DNA of 44,365 nucleotides from Saccharopolyspora shandongensis (GCF_900106995.1 NZ_FNOK01000017.1:1-44365), one strand, 5' to 3'. Counted from the stretch's first letter, positions 24,351 through 32,970 are shown. Notes: generated by a model not told the origin, from the letters alone. Numbers and translations are program-made.

Positions 24351-24728
24351 TTGTGGAGGGAAACGTGGCAGCGGCGTCGTCGAGTGTTGGGTGAGGACCA
24401 CCCTGGCACACTTATCGCGGCAGCTCACTACTGCAGAATCTTGATCAGAATGAATCGAGCAGCGCAAGCTCGACCATTGTTGGCCGATGTGCACAAGCGG
24501 CAGCAGAAGATCTTCGGGTCCGACAATCCGGACGTGCTGAGTACCTATTTGTCACTAGCAGTTGCGCTCTACAGAGTAGGAAAGGTCGGTCGGGCACGGC
24601 ATGTGGCCGATAGCGTCATGGCCGGGTACCGGCGCAAGTTCGGAGAAGGTGCGGACCAGGTGCGGGATGCCGAGGAACAGCTGAAACCCATTCTCCGGGT
24701 CAAGTCTCGACCGTCGAAGCGGCGCTGA
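24351..24728 (+). pseudogene. TPR C-terminal fragment of the TIR-NB-ARC gene
   Basis: 125 residues beginning at TTG 24351. RRVLGEDHPGTLIAAAHYCR and QQKIFGSDNPDVLSTYLSLAVAL are typical TPR_10/12 repeats of NLR-like proteins, and the end is basic. It is out of frame with the upstream part and lacks the expected winged helix and first TPRs, roughly several hundred codons. The two pieces could be expressed separately, but decay by deletion is simpler. Confidence 0.8.
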
Positions 24729-24737
24729 TCTCCACGA

Positions 24738-25826
24738 TCAGTGCGGTGCCAGCGCTCCCGCCACCCACAGCACGCCGAGGACGCACACGACGAGCGTGAA
24801 ACCGCCTGCGTAGTGGCGGAATCGCGCTCGCCACGGCATCTGGCGAAGCACGATCATCACCGCCACCAGCGCCGTCAGGCCGACCGGCAGCAGCGCCCGC
24901 GCCGCCCGGTCGAACGACGTGAGCGGCAGGTACGTCTGGGCTCCGTAGAATGACAGGATCAGCGCCGGGAGCCCCAGGCCCGCGGCCGCCGCTGCGGCGA
25001 ACAGGTTGAAGTTCTGCTGCGCTTCGGCGTCCTGCGCCACCGAGATCGTCGACATGCTGTCCTGCAACGAGTGCAGCCGCGCGGTTTCCTCCTCCAGCAG
25101 GCTGCTCATCGAACGGCAGTGCCGGATCGCGTTGTAGTGCATCCGGTCCAGGACCGGAGTTTCCGGGCCCGGCGGCTCGGCGGTCTCGCCGTGCCGGGGC
25201 GCCGACTCGTCGCGTCGCCAGAGGTCGTCGCGGATCGCCGCGCGCGCCTCGTCCCGGGCGCGGTTGAACGCGATCGACAGCTCGATGACCTCCGCGAGCA
25301 GCCGCCGCATCGGCTCCTGCTTGCGGTTGGCCAGCTGGTCGGCGAGCCGCCGTTCCAGCTCGTAGCGCAGCGCGCGGACCTTCGTGACCTCGTTGTGCGA
25401 GGACTCGGCCACCGCCTTGGCGAGGATGGCGGCCACGTCCTGCTCGTCGCCGTGCACCGGATGCGCAGGCTCGGTCAGCGAGGCGCCCAGCGCATCATCG
25501 AGCTGCGACCGCACGTCCTGCACCTGCGTCCAGCGATCGCGCTCCGACCACAGCGCCGTCACCAGGATCGTGACCGACGGTGCGGAGTCCGGCCGCACCG
25601 CGATGCGCATCCGGCCGGTGATCAGCTTGCGCGATCCGCGTTCGCCGATGAGCCGCAGCAGGGGAGCGGCGCGGTAGGCGGCGGTATCCGCTTGGCGGAA
25701 GGCGTCTTCTTCGTTCGGGAAACCGTGCTCTTCGGCGTGCTCGTAGCGGACCTTCGCCGACACGCCGAGCTCCGGCGCGTTCGCATCGCCCGTGAACAGG
25801 GGTAATTCCGCCTCCTGAGCACTCAT
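24738..25826 (-). CDS. CorA-like membrane protein of unknown function
   Basis: 362 residues, ATG 25826 behind AGGA. Residues 1-260 are soluble, mixed, then strongly helical (coiled coil over ELERRLADQLANRKQEPMRRLLAE and MSSLLEEETARLHSLQDSM). Three membrane segments follow, the first NFNLFAAAAAAGLGLPALIL with FYGAQ directly after, reminiscent of the YGMN loop of CorA channels though not the exact motif. The stop is 9 bp from the end of the broken TIR gene, on the opposite strand. CorA-like proteins with large soluble domains sometimes act as membrane effectors in defence systems; that role here is speculation. Confidence 0.65.
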   Translation of the reverse strand: MSAQEAELPLFTGDANAPELGVSAKVRYEHAEEHGFPNEEDAFRQADTAAYRAAPLLRLIGERGSRKLITGRMRIAVRPDSAPSVTILVTALWSERDRWTQVQDVRSQLDDALGASLTEPAHPVHGDEQDVAAILAKAVAESSHNEVTKVRALRYELERRLADQLANRKQEPMRRLLAEVIELSIAFNRARDEARAAIRDDLWRRDESAPRHGETAEPPGPETPVLDRMHYNAIRHCRSMSSLLEEETARLHSLQDSMSTISVAQDAEAQQNFNLFAAAAAAGLGLPALILSFYGAQTYLPLTSFDRAARALLPVGLTALVAVMIVLRQMPWRARFRHYAGGFTLVVCVLGVLWVAGALAPH

Positions 25827-25953
25827 GATCACATCCTAGGCGGCTCCCGCCCGCCGGTGTGGGGGACGGGCGACCCGGACGAGTCGGGAGCGAGCGGACC
25901 GCGGTTCGAGGCCGGATGATGGCCCGCGGGAGTCCGGACTGGGAGGCACCACA

Positions 25954-26568
25954 ATGTTCGACATCACCAGGCAGGTCACCTCCGTGCAGCGCGTGGTCAG
26001 CCAGCACTCGGTCGTCGGTGGCGCGCAGGTCAGCGTGCTGCTGCGGCGCAACTACGTTGCCCCGATCGAGGAACTCTGGCGAGCCCTCACCGAACCGGAC
26101 CTGTTGCGGCGCTGGTTCCTCCCGATCACCGGGGAGCTCCGGGAAGGCGGCCGCTACCAGTTCGAGGGGAACGCCGGCGGCCAGATCCTGCGTTGCGCGG
26201 CACCGCGCCTGGTGAAGATCACGTTCGGCGACGGCGTTCTGGAGCTGCGGCTCGCCGAGAGCGATGACGGCACCGGGCTCGAGATGATGCACTCGGTACC
26301 GATGGAGCCGATCAGCAGCGGCGCGGGCGCGTTGTTCGTCGGCCCCGGTTGGGACGTCGACCTGCTCGTCCTGGACCGGTACCTGCGGGGCGAGAACGTG
26401 CCGGGATGGGAGAACTCCGCTGCGGCGCAGGAGTTCTCCCGGCAGGCCATCAAGGCGTGGGCCGCCGCGACCGCGGATTCCGGCACGGCCGACGGCGACC
26501 AGATCGCCGCCGGGGTGGCCGCGGCGAGCGCCCGGTTCACGCCGGATCTGGACCAGACGACCGCCTGA
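25954..26568 (+). CDS. SRPBCC (AHSA1-like) domain protein
   Basis: 204 residues, ATG 25954. After an N-terminal extension of 30 residues the START-like fold shows as RRNYVAPIEELWRALTEPDLLRRWFLP and GGRYQFEGNAGGQIL. The C-terminal 50 residues are helical and Ala-rich. The last 32 bp overlap the 3' end of the convergent MFS gene. Ligand unknown. Confidence 0.83.
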   Translation: MFDITRQVTSVQRVVSQHSVVGGAQVSVLLRRNYVAPIEELWRALTEPDLLRRWFLPITGELREGGRYQFEGNAGGQILRCAAPRLVKITFGDGVLELRLAESDDGTGLEMMHSVPMEPISSGAGALFVGPGWDVDLLVLDRYLRGENVPGWENSAAAQEFSRQAIKAWAAATADSGTADGDQIAAGVAAASARFTPDLDQTTA

Positions 26569-27801
26569 TCGCGAACGCCATCAGCGCCGCCGCGGCGCAC
26601 AGCGCGGCGGCCCCGATCCAGACCGCGTCGTAGGAACCGAGCAGGTCCCGCGCCACGGCGCCGAAGTAGGCGATCATCCCGGCGCCCACCTGGTGCGCAG
26701 CGCTCACCCAGCCGAAGACGATCGCTCCGCCCGCCCCGAAGACCTGGCGGCACAGGGCGATCGTCGGCGGCACGGTGGCGACGTCGAGCAGCCCGAACAG
26801 GACGACGAAGCCGATCATGGCCGGCTGCACGGTCGGCCCGAACAGCGCGGGCAGCGCCAGCAGGGAAAGGCCGCGCAGCGCGTAGTAGCCGGCCAGGAGC
26901 AGCTGCGGGCTGAACCGGTCGGTGAGCCAGCCGGAACCGATCGTGCCGGCCACGTTCACCACGCCGACGACCGCGAGCAGTGAGGCCGCCATCGTGGTCG
27001 GCATGCCGTGATCGTGCGCGGCAGGGGCGAAGTGGGTCCACATGATCCCGTTGGTGGACGCCCCGCAGATCGCGAAAGTGCCCGCCAGCAGCCAGAACGG
27101 GCCGGTCCGCGCCGCGTCGAACAGCAGTCGCACCGCGCGCCGGGCCGCACCCGGCACCGGCTCCGGCTTCGCCTCGAAACCGTTGCGCCGTACGGGCGCA
27201 GGCCGAGATCGGCGGGGTGATCGCGCAGCACCGACCACGCCAGCGGCGCGGTGACCAGCGCGATCAGCGCGAGTCCCACGGTCGCCGAGCGCCACGTGAA
27301 GTGGTCGATGACCCAGGACATCACCGGCAGGAACGCGAACTGGCCGAAGACGCTGGCCGCGGTCAGCAGGCCGGTCACCAGGCCGCACCGGGCCACGAAC
27401 CAGCGGTGCGTCACGGTCGCGGCGAACGCCATCGCCAGCGCGCCGCAACCGACGCCGACGAACAGCCCCCATCCCACGACCAGGTGCCAGGAATCGGAAA
27501 CGACCGTGGTCAGCCCGGCGCCGGCGGCGATCAGCAGCAGCGCGGCCACGGCCACCCGGCGGATGCCGAAGCGGTCCATCAGCGCCGCGGAGAACGGCGC
27601 GGTCAGCCCGTAGAGCGCCATGTTCACCGAGACCGCGACGCCGATGGCGGCGCGCGACCAGCCGAATTCGTGGTGCAGCGGGGTGATGAGCAGCCCGGCG
27701 GTGGTGGCGCAGGCGCCCGCGCCGATGACCACCAGCGCGGTGACCGCGGCGACCCACCAGGCGCGGTGGATGCCCGTCCGGGTGGCTGTTTCGATCGTCA
27801 T
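26537..27801 (-). pseudogene. MFS transporter with a frameshift
   Basis: A typical 12-segment MFS protein of about 420 residues split over two frames. The 5' part runs from ATG 27801 (MTIETATRTGIHRAWW) to DLGLRPYG near 27190; the 3' part resumes in another frame at NGFEAKPEPVPGA and continues to SSGPDPA at 26537. The two parts join without loss of family sequence, so one base appears to have been lost at about 27183-27195 (GTACGGCGCAACGG on the coding strand). It is divergent from the GlxA-like regulator, which may control it. It may be a real inactivation or a sequencing error. Confidence 0.83.
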
Positions 27802-27837
27802 GCCCCGACCCTGCGCCGCCGCCCGCCGCGGAACGAG

Positions 27838-27851
27838 TGGCCTGATGGCCA
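27838..27851. promoter_or_regulatory. Inverted repeat TGGCC-TGAT-GGCCA
   Basis: A perfect interrupted palindrome in the 70-bp gap between the divergent MFS and GlxA-like genes. Candidate operator for the AraC-type regulator, though those usually bind direct repeats. Confidence 0.3.
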
Positions 27852-27871
27852 ACATGTGCAAGAATCGGGCC

Positions 27872-28858
27872 ATGGCCGGTCGAGTAGCGGTGCTGGTCCG
27901 CCACGGCGTGATGCCGATGGAGCTGGGTCTGGTGCACCAACTGTTCGGGCGGGCGCTCTCGCCCGCCGGAGAACCCCTGTACGAGGTCGTGACCTGCGCA
28001 CTCGTCCCCGGGATGGTGCGCACCGACGCGGACTTCCCGATCCACGTCGCGCACGGCCCCGAAGCGCTGGCCGAGGCGGACACCGTGATCGTCCCGGCGT
28101 CGCACGAGCCCGACGAGACCGAGACCGAAGGCCGGCTCGGCGCGGAGCTCGCCGCGGCGTTCGCGCTGATCCGGCCGGGCACCCGCATCGCATCGATCTG
28201 CACCGGGGTGTTCGTGCTGGCCGCGGCCGGGCTGCTCGACGGCCGCCGGGCGACGACGCACTGGCGGTCCTGCGACCAGTTCCGGCGGCTCTACCCGACG
28301 GTCCGGCTGGATCCCGACGTCCTCTACACCGACGACGGCGACGTGCTGACCTCGGCGGGCGAGGCGTCCGGGATCGACCTGTGTCTGCACATGATCCGGT
28401 GCGACCACGGCGCGGCGGTCGCCAACGAAGTGGCGCGGGCGACGGTGGTGCCGCCGCACCGCGACGGCGGGCAGGCCCAGTACATCCGGCGGCCGATGCC
28501 CGAACCGCAGTCCGCCTCGACCGCGCAGGCCCGGGCGTGGGCGCTGGAACACCTGGACCGGCCGCTGACGCTGCGCGAACTCGCCGCGCGGGAGTCGATG
28601 AGCGTGCGGACGTTCACCCGCCGCTTCCGCGACGAGGTCGGCGTCTCGCCGCTGCAGTGGCTCACCCAGCAGCGCATCGAGCGCGCCCGGCAGCTGCTGG
28701 AGGAGACCGACCTGTCCGTCGACCGGATCGCGGCGGACGCGGGTTTCGGCACCGCGGCCTCGCTCCGGCAGCACCTGCAGGCGACGCTCGGCGTGTCGCC
28801 CAGCGCCTACCGCGGCACCTTCCGGGGAACCCTTGCCGCCGTCCTCCCGCCTGGTTGA
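27872..28858 (+). CDS. GlxA family regulator (DJ-1/PfpI domain plus AraC HTH)
   Basis: 328 residues from ATG 27872 (MAGRVAVLVRHGVMPMELG); ATG 27845 and 27854 are alternatives. Residues 1-170 form a DJ-1/PfpI-like domain with the nucleophile-elbow-like SICTGVFVLAAAG. Residues 225-315 are an AraC helix-turn-helix pair (LTLRELAARESMSVRTFTRRF and LSVDRIAADAGFGTAASLRQH). The amidase-like domain usually senses a small amide or amine. Likely activator of the divergent MFS gene or of the SDR gene downstream. Confidence 0.9.
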   Translation: MAGRVAVLVRHGVMPMELGLVHQLFGRALSPAGEPLYEVVTCALVPGMVRTDADFPIHVAHGPEALAEADTVIVPASHEPDETETEGRLGAELAAAFALIRPGTRIASICTGVFVLAAAGLLDGRRATTHWRSCDQFRRLYPTVRLDPDVLYTDDGDVLTSAGEASGIDLCLHMIRCDHGAAVANEVARATVVPPHRDGGQAQYIRRPMPEPQSASTAQARAWALEHLDRPLTLRELAARESMSVRTFTRRFRDEVGVSPLQWLTQQRIERARQLLEETDLSVDRIAADAGFGTAASLRQHLQATLGVSPSAYRGTFRGTLAAVLPPG

Positions 28859-28866
28859 GGATCTGA

Positions 28867-28877
28867 TGGTCAGACCA
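28867..28877 (+). promoter_or_regulatory. GntR/FadR-type operator candidate
   Basis: TGGTCAGACCA matches the FadR-subfamily consensus TNGTNNNACNA exactly. It lies 37 bp upstream of the SDR start codon. No FadR-type gene is in the window. Confidence 0.5.
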
Positions 28878-28913
28878 CCGGGTCTGGTCGTCCACCTCGC
28901 GGGAGGAAACATC

Positions 28914-29699
28914 ATGACGAATCGGCTCGCCAACCTCTTCCGGCTCGACGGGCGCAAGGCGGTCGTCGTCGGTGGTGGCAGCGGCCTCGGCCGGTCCAGC
29001 GCGGTGGCGCTGGCCGAGTTCGGCGCGCAGGTGATCGTCGCGGACGTGGATCCCGACGGCGCCGAGGGGACCGTGGAGGCGATCAAGAGCCTCGGCCACG
29101 AGGCGAGCCGGCGCGAGCTGGACGTGCGCGACGGCGCGCAGATCCAGCGGCTCGCGGAGGCCGAGGCGGACGCCGAGGTACTCGTCGTGACGCCCGGCAT
29201 CAACGTTCGCAAGCGCCTGCTCGACACCGTCGACGAGGAGTTCGACCGCGTCGTGGACGTCAACCTGAAGGGCACCTACCGGCTGGTGCGGGACTTCGGC
29301 GCGCGGATGGCCGAGCGCGGCCGCGGCAGCATCATCACCTTCGCCAGCTTCCGAGCCGAGGTGGTCGAGCCGGGCCAGGGCATCTACGCCGCGACCAAGG
29401 CGGGCGTCGTGCAGCTCTCCCGCGCGCTGGCCGCGGAGCTGGGGCCGAAGGGCGTGCGGGTCAACGCGATCGCGCCCGGCCCGTTCGAGACGCCGCTGAC
29501 CGAGCAGATCAAGTCCGACCAGACCTGGTACGGCGCGTACGCGGAGAAGACCGCGCTGAAGCGCTGGGCCGCCGCCGACGAAATCGCCGGAGCGGTGGTG
29601 TACCTGGCCTCGGACGCCGCGTCGTACGTCACGGGCAGCCTCCAGCTGGTGGAGGGCGGCTGGACGGCGATCGACGGCCGCTTCGAGCCCAACGTCTGA
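28914..29699 (+). CDS. Short-chain dehydrogenase/reductase
   Basis: 261 residues, ATG 28914 behind GGGAGGAAA. The Rossmann glycine motif is GGGSGLGRSSA, the NAD-preference Asp is in VIVADVDPDG, the structural NNAG motif is replaced by VTPGIN, and the catalytic Tyr and Lys are in YAATK with Ser in FASFRAE. PGPFETPLTEQ and YVTGSLQLVEGGWTA are normal SDR features. It likely oxidises a sugar- or polyol-type alcohol with NAD, suggested by the Asp; substrate unknown. The FadR-type palindrome upstream may control it. Confidence 0.9.
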   Translation: MTNRLANLFRLDGRKAVVVGGGSGLGRSSAVALAEFGAQVIVADVDPDGAEGTVEAIKSLGHEASRRELDVRDGAQIQRLAEAEADAEVLVVTPGINVRKRLLDTVDEEFDRVVDVNLKGTYRLVRDFGARMAERGRGSIITFASFRAEVVEPGQGIYAATKAGVVQLSRALAAELGPKGVRVNAIAPGPFETPLTEQIKSDQTWYGAYAEKTALKRWAAADEIAGAVVYLASDAASYVTGSLQLVEGGWTAIDGRFEPNV

Positions 29700-29720
29700 T
29701 CAGCCGGCGACAGCGCAGGG

Positions 29721-29764
29721 TCGTGAGTGAATCATCCGGTAAGAACCGGAGTAACCGCTCACGA
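29721..29764. repeat. 44-nt nested hairpin, copy 1
   Basis: Outer stem TCGTGAG/CTCACGA, inner stem TCCGGT-AAGA-ACCGGA. The inner 18 bases, TCCGGTAAGAACCGGAGT, are identical in copy 2. Confidence 0.8.
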
Positions 29765-29778
29765 GCTGGTGCACGGGG

Positions 29779-29822
29779 TCGTGAGCGAGTTTTCCGGTAA
29801 GAACCGGAGTCAGCACTCACGA
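29779..29822. repeat. 44-nt nested hairpin, copy 2
   Basis: Same outer and inner stems as copy 1, 58 bp further on. Together they fill the gap between the convergent SDR and YbaK genes, where they probably end transcription in both directions. Confidence 0.8.
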
Positions 29823-29842
29823 CCCCCGCCGGGCCCGGCCGC

Positions 29843-30313
29843 TCAGGGCTTCTCGACCTCGGCGGCCAGGCCGCCGGTGATCCGCACCAGCTCGTCGAAC
29901 GACGTCGGGAACATCGCGTGCTTCGCACCCGCGCCCGCCCACACCTCCGGGAAGTCGGCCAGCATCCGGTCCACCACCGTCCGGATCGGCCGCGGGTGCC
30001 CGACCGGGCCGACGCCGCCGACCGGCTGTCCGGTCACCTCCAGCACGAACTCCGGGGTCGCCCGGCGGATCTTGCGCACCCCGAGCAGCCGCGCGACGTG
30101 CTTGGTGTCCACCCGGTGCGCGCCGCTGGCGATGATCAGCAGCGGCTCGTCGTCGGCGGTGAAGATCAGGCTGTTCGCGATCGCGCCGAGCTCGCAGCCC
30201 AGCCGCTCCGCGGCCGCCGCCGCGGTCGGCAACTCCGCTTCGAACTCGACGACGGAACCGGCGGCGTCGAGATCGCGCAGGTGGGCGGTGAAGGTGTCGG
30301 TGGCATTGCTCAT
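29843..30313 (-). CDS. YbaK/EbsC family protein (aminoacyl-tRNA deacylase)
   Basis: 156 residues from ATG 30313. VVEFEAELPTAAAAAERLG, IIASGAHRVDTKHVARLLG with the conserved Lys, and GGVGPVGHPRPI (the family GGxxPxGH box) identify it. YbaK-type proteins remove mischarged amino acids such as Cys from tRNA-Pro. Monocistronic on the minus strand. Confidence 0.9.
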   Translation of the reverse strand: MSNATDTFTAHLRDLDAAGSVVEFEAELPTAAAAAERLGCELGAIANSLIFTADDEPLLIIASGAHRVDTKHVARLLGVRKIRRATPEFVLEVTGQPVGGVGPVGHPRPIRTVVDRMLADFPEVWAGAGAKHAMFPTSFDELVRITGGLAAEVEKP

Positions 30314-30399
30314 GCCGCGCAGGATTCCCCAGGCCGCCCGGCGGGAACAAGTCGTTTTACCCGGGCGGGTGCCGACGCCGGCACCCGCCCGGGCCGCCG

Positions 30400-31581
30400 T
30401 CAGCTCAGCAGCAGCGGGAGCCTGCTGACGCCGGTCATGTTGGGGCTGGGCAGGAACTCCGGGCCCTCGGCCGGATCGGTGCGCAGGTTCGGGAACCGGT
30501 CCAGCATGATGTTCAGCGCGATCCGGCCCTCCAGGCGGGCCAGCGGCGCGCCCAGGCAGAAGTGGATACCGCGGCCGAAGCCGATCTGCGGGTTCGGGTC
30601 CCGGCGGACGTCGAAGGCGTCCGGGTCGGTGAACTGCCGGGGGTCGCGGTTGGCGGCCGCGATCCACAGCATCAGCAGCTGGTCGGCCGGGATCACCGTG
30701 CCGCCGAGCTCGACCTCCCGGTTGGTCGCCCGGGACACCGCCGCGAACGGGCTGAAGTAGCGCAGCGACTCCTCGATCGCGGAGGGCACCAGCGACCGGT
30801 CCGCCCGCACCGCCGCGAGCTGGTCGGGGTGCGCGTCCAGGCACAGCACGGTGTTCCCGAGCAGCATGGTCGTGGTGATGTGCCCGGCGATCAGCAGCAC
30901 CAGCCCGAAGTTGGCCACCTCGGTGTCGGTGAGCTGCGCGCCGTCCACCTCGGCCGCGACGAGCTTGCCCAGCAGGTCCTCGCGGGGCGTGCGCCGCCGC
31001 TCCCGCACGTGTCCGAGCAGGTACTCGGTCAGCTCCTGGACCTGCTCCATGGCCTTCGCCATGTACTCCTCCTGCTCCTTCGAGCGCTCCTTGAGGGAGA
31101 ACTTGTTGGAGCTGGCGAGCATCGCGTCGACCCACTTCTTGAACAGGCCGCGGTCGCTGCTCGGCACGCCCAGCAGCTCCGCGATCACGATGACCGGCAG
31201 CGGGTAGGCCAGGTCCCGGACCAGCTCGGTCCGGTCGGACACGGCGTCGAGGAGCTCGTTGGTCAGCGCGGCGATCCGCGGCTCCAGGTCGGCGACGACC
31301 TTGGGCGTGAAGGCGTGGCTGACCAGCTTGCGGAGCTTGTGGTGCTCCGGCGGGTCCATCTGGACGAGGTTGCCCTCGTTGTTCCTGGCCAGCTCGGGCA
31401 CCAGCCGCTGGGTGTCGGACGAGAAGGTGGCGGGGTCGCTGAGGGCTTGCAGGATTTCGGGGTATCCGTAGACGTTCCAGATCCCAGCCGCCGAATCGTG
31501 TTCGACCGGCTGCTCCGGTCGGACGCCGCGCAGCCAGAACTGCGCTTCGTTGATCCCCCAGGTGTCGGCGAGGGTCGTCAT
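30400..31581 (-). CDS. Cytochrome P450
   Basis: 393 residues. The I-helix is LVLLIAGHITTTMLLGN, with Ile where many P450s have the acidic residue of AGxD/ET, a variant known in some actinomycete P450s. K-helix EESLRYFSP, then FDVRRDPNPQIGFGRGIHFCLGAPLARLEGRIAL with the heme Cys. QMDPPEHHKLRKLVSHAFTP is the C-helix region. It hydroxylates or epoxidises an organic substrate with an external redox partner; no ferredoxin gene is beside it. The TetR gene 34 bp upstream on the same strand makes it a regulator-P450 operon. Substrate unknown. Confidence 0.95.
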   Translation of the reverse strand: MTTLADTWGINEAQFWLRGVRPEQPVEHDSAAGIWNVYGYPEILQALSDPATFSSDTQRLVPELARNNEGNLVQMDPPEHHKLRKLVSHAFTPKVVADLEPRIAALTNELLDAVSDRTELVRDLAYPLPVIVIAELLGVPSSDRGLFKKWVDAMLASSNKFSLKERSKEQEEYMAKAMEQVQELTEYLLGHVRERRRTPREDLLGKLVAAEVDGAQLTDTEVANFGLVLLIAGHITTTMLLGNTVLCLDAHPDQLAAVRADRSLVPSAIEESLRYFSPFAAVSRATNREVELGGTVIPADQLLMLWIAAANRDPRQFTDPDAFDVRRDPNPQIGFGRGIHFCLGAPLARLEGRIALNIMLDRFPNLRTDPAEGPEFLPSPNMTGVSRLPLLLS

Positions 31582-31615
31582 GTGTTGCCCCTTCCTGATG
31601 GACGAGCGCCGCCGA

Positions 31616-32308
31616 TCAGGCGCGCTCGCTGGTTATCCCGGAGGTGTAGATCCACTTCCGGTAGTTCGCGTTGATCTCGTCGAAGAGCGCGCTGATCTCC
31701 GCTGCCGCCGCGGTCAGCGAGGAGCGGTCGGGTCCGTCGTCGGGCTCGAAGGCGCGGTGGATGGTCTGCGCCAGCGCCTCCGCCTTCGCCTGGTCGTCCA
31801 GGGCCTCGATGGCCGGGTTGAGGTTCTCCAGCAGGAAGAACCCGGTGACTGTGGCGTACAGCGAGAAGACCAGGTGCGGCACGTCGTCGCGCACCAGGCC
31901 GTACTTGGTGATCAGCTCGACGTAGCGGCCGGTGAACTCCTGGCCGCGGCTCTGCGCTTGGCCCTGCTTGAGGTTGCCGAGCAGCTCCGCGTCCCCGGTG
32001 ACCAGCGCCCGCATCAGCGGCCGGCGCTGGGTGGCCAGGAACGAGGTCTGCATGAACCGGTGCGGCCGGACCTCTTCGGGATCGCGGCGCACGCGGTCGA
32101 TGAGCTCGGCGGTCAGGCCCGCGGATTCGCGCAGGAACAGCGACTCGAACAGCCGCTCCTTGGTGCGCCAGTGCAGGTAGACGGTGCCCTTGCCGATGCC
32201 GGCCTGCCTGGCGATGTCCTCGATGGTCACCTTCCGGTAGCCCAGCCGAATCATCAGTTCCCCGGCCGCGTCGAGGATGCGGTCGGCGCGTTCGGTGGGC
32301 TGCGTCAT
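31616..32308 (-). CDS. TetR family regulator of the P450 operon
   Basis: 230 residues, ATG 32308. The N-terminal HTH is ADRILDAAGELMIRLGYRKVTIEDIARQAG followed by GKGTVYLHWRTKERLF. The C-terminal ligand domain is unlike the well-known drug regulators. It begins the operon with the P450 and has a 27-bp palindrome 29 bp upstream of its ATG, so autorepression relieved by the P450 substrate is likely. Confidence 0.92.
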   Translation of the reverse strand: MTQPTERADRILDAAGELMIRLGYRKVTIEDIARQAGIGKGTVYLHWRTKERLFESLFLRESAGLTAELIDRVRRDPEEVRPHRFMQTSFLATQRRPLMRALVTGDAELLGNLKQGQAQSRGQEFTGRYVELITKYGLVRDDVPHLVFSLYATVTGFFLLENLNPAIEALDDQAKAEALAQTIHRAFEPDDGPDRSSLTAAAAEISALFDEINANYRKWIYTSGITSERA

Positions 32309-32337
32309 GGGGCGTCTCCTGCCTTCGAGCTCGATCT

Positions 32338-32364
32338 GTTGACCAGATTTGAAATCTGGTCAAC
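32338..32364 (-). promoter_or_regulatory. TetR operator, perfect 13+1+13 palindrome
   Basis: GTTGACCAGATTT, a single G, then the exact reverse complement. Strong operator candidate for the adjacent TetR protein. Confidence 0.8.
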
Positions 32365-32577
32365 CGGTCATGAGGGCCACGATAGACCTCGCGGGGAAGA
32401 TCGGGCAATGGCTCTCGGGACGACTTTGACGCGGTCTTGACGCATCACCCGGAAGCACCAACCCGTGCCTCCGCCGGGCGAACTCCGGCGCGCGCCGGCA
32501 CCCGGGTGGGCTTAGGTTCGGCGGGCAGGCAGCACGCATACCGAAAGGGCTTTTCCGGCCGCTCCGAAGGGAGCACC

Positions 32578-32772
32578 ATGGGATTCGGAGAGTTCAAGGG
32601 CCGCCTGCAAGATCTGGGCAAGGCGCACGGCGACAAGATCGAGCAGGGCTTGGACGAGGTGGCCGAAGCGGCGAAGGGAAAGTTCGGCCACGAGGACCAG
32701 ATCGACAAGGCCGTCGAAAAGGGCAAGGAGTTCCTCGGCGGCGACGATCAGAGCCCCGGCGAGCAGCGCTAA
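32578..32772 (+). CDS. Small antitoxin-like protein (MT0933 family)
   Basis: 64 residues, hydrophilic and helical: MGFGEFKGRLQDLGKAHGDK, then repeated DKxxQG/DKAVEKG heptad-like units. This matches the MT0933-type antitoxins (Rv0909-like), whose usual toxin is a neighbouring SRPBCC protein; no such gene is adjacent. CsbD-like stress proteins look similar. ATG 32578 is preceded by GAAGGGAG. Confidence 0.7.
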   Translation: MGFGEFKGRLQDLGKAHGDKIEQGLDEVAEAAKGKFGHEDQIDKAVEKGKEFLGGDDQSPGEQR

Positions 32773-32853
32773 CGGAACATCGCCGCCCGACCCAAGCTGC
32801 CGAACGGGAAGAGGTGAGGGCCATCCCGCTCGCAGTGGTCGGAGCGGATCATG

Positions 32854-32885
32854 GAGAGGCCGCCCAACGCACAGGGCGGCCTCTC
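32854..32885 (+). terminator. Hairpin terminator
   Basis: GAGAGGCCGCCC and GGGCGGCCTCTC, a perfect 12-bp stem with an 8-base loop, about 80 bp after the antitoxin-like gene. Confidence 0.8.
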
Positions 32886-32970
32886 TTCGTGCCCAGCCCG
32901 GCACCTGGGCGAACGGCCCGAAGTCGATCCCCGTTTCAGGTGCGTCGGACCACGGCACGCCGGATGTTGG

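Noticed and set aside
27802..29275. Upstream extension of the minus-strand frame that carries the 3' half of the MFS gene
   Set aside because: It is antisense to the GlxA-type regulator and SDR; only the part below about 27190 is MFS protein.
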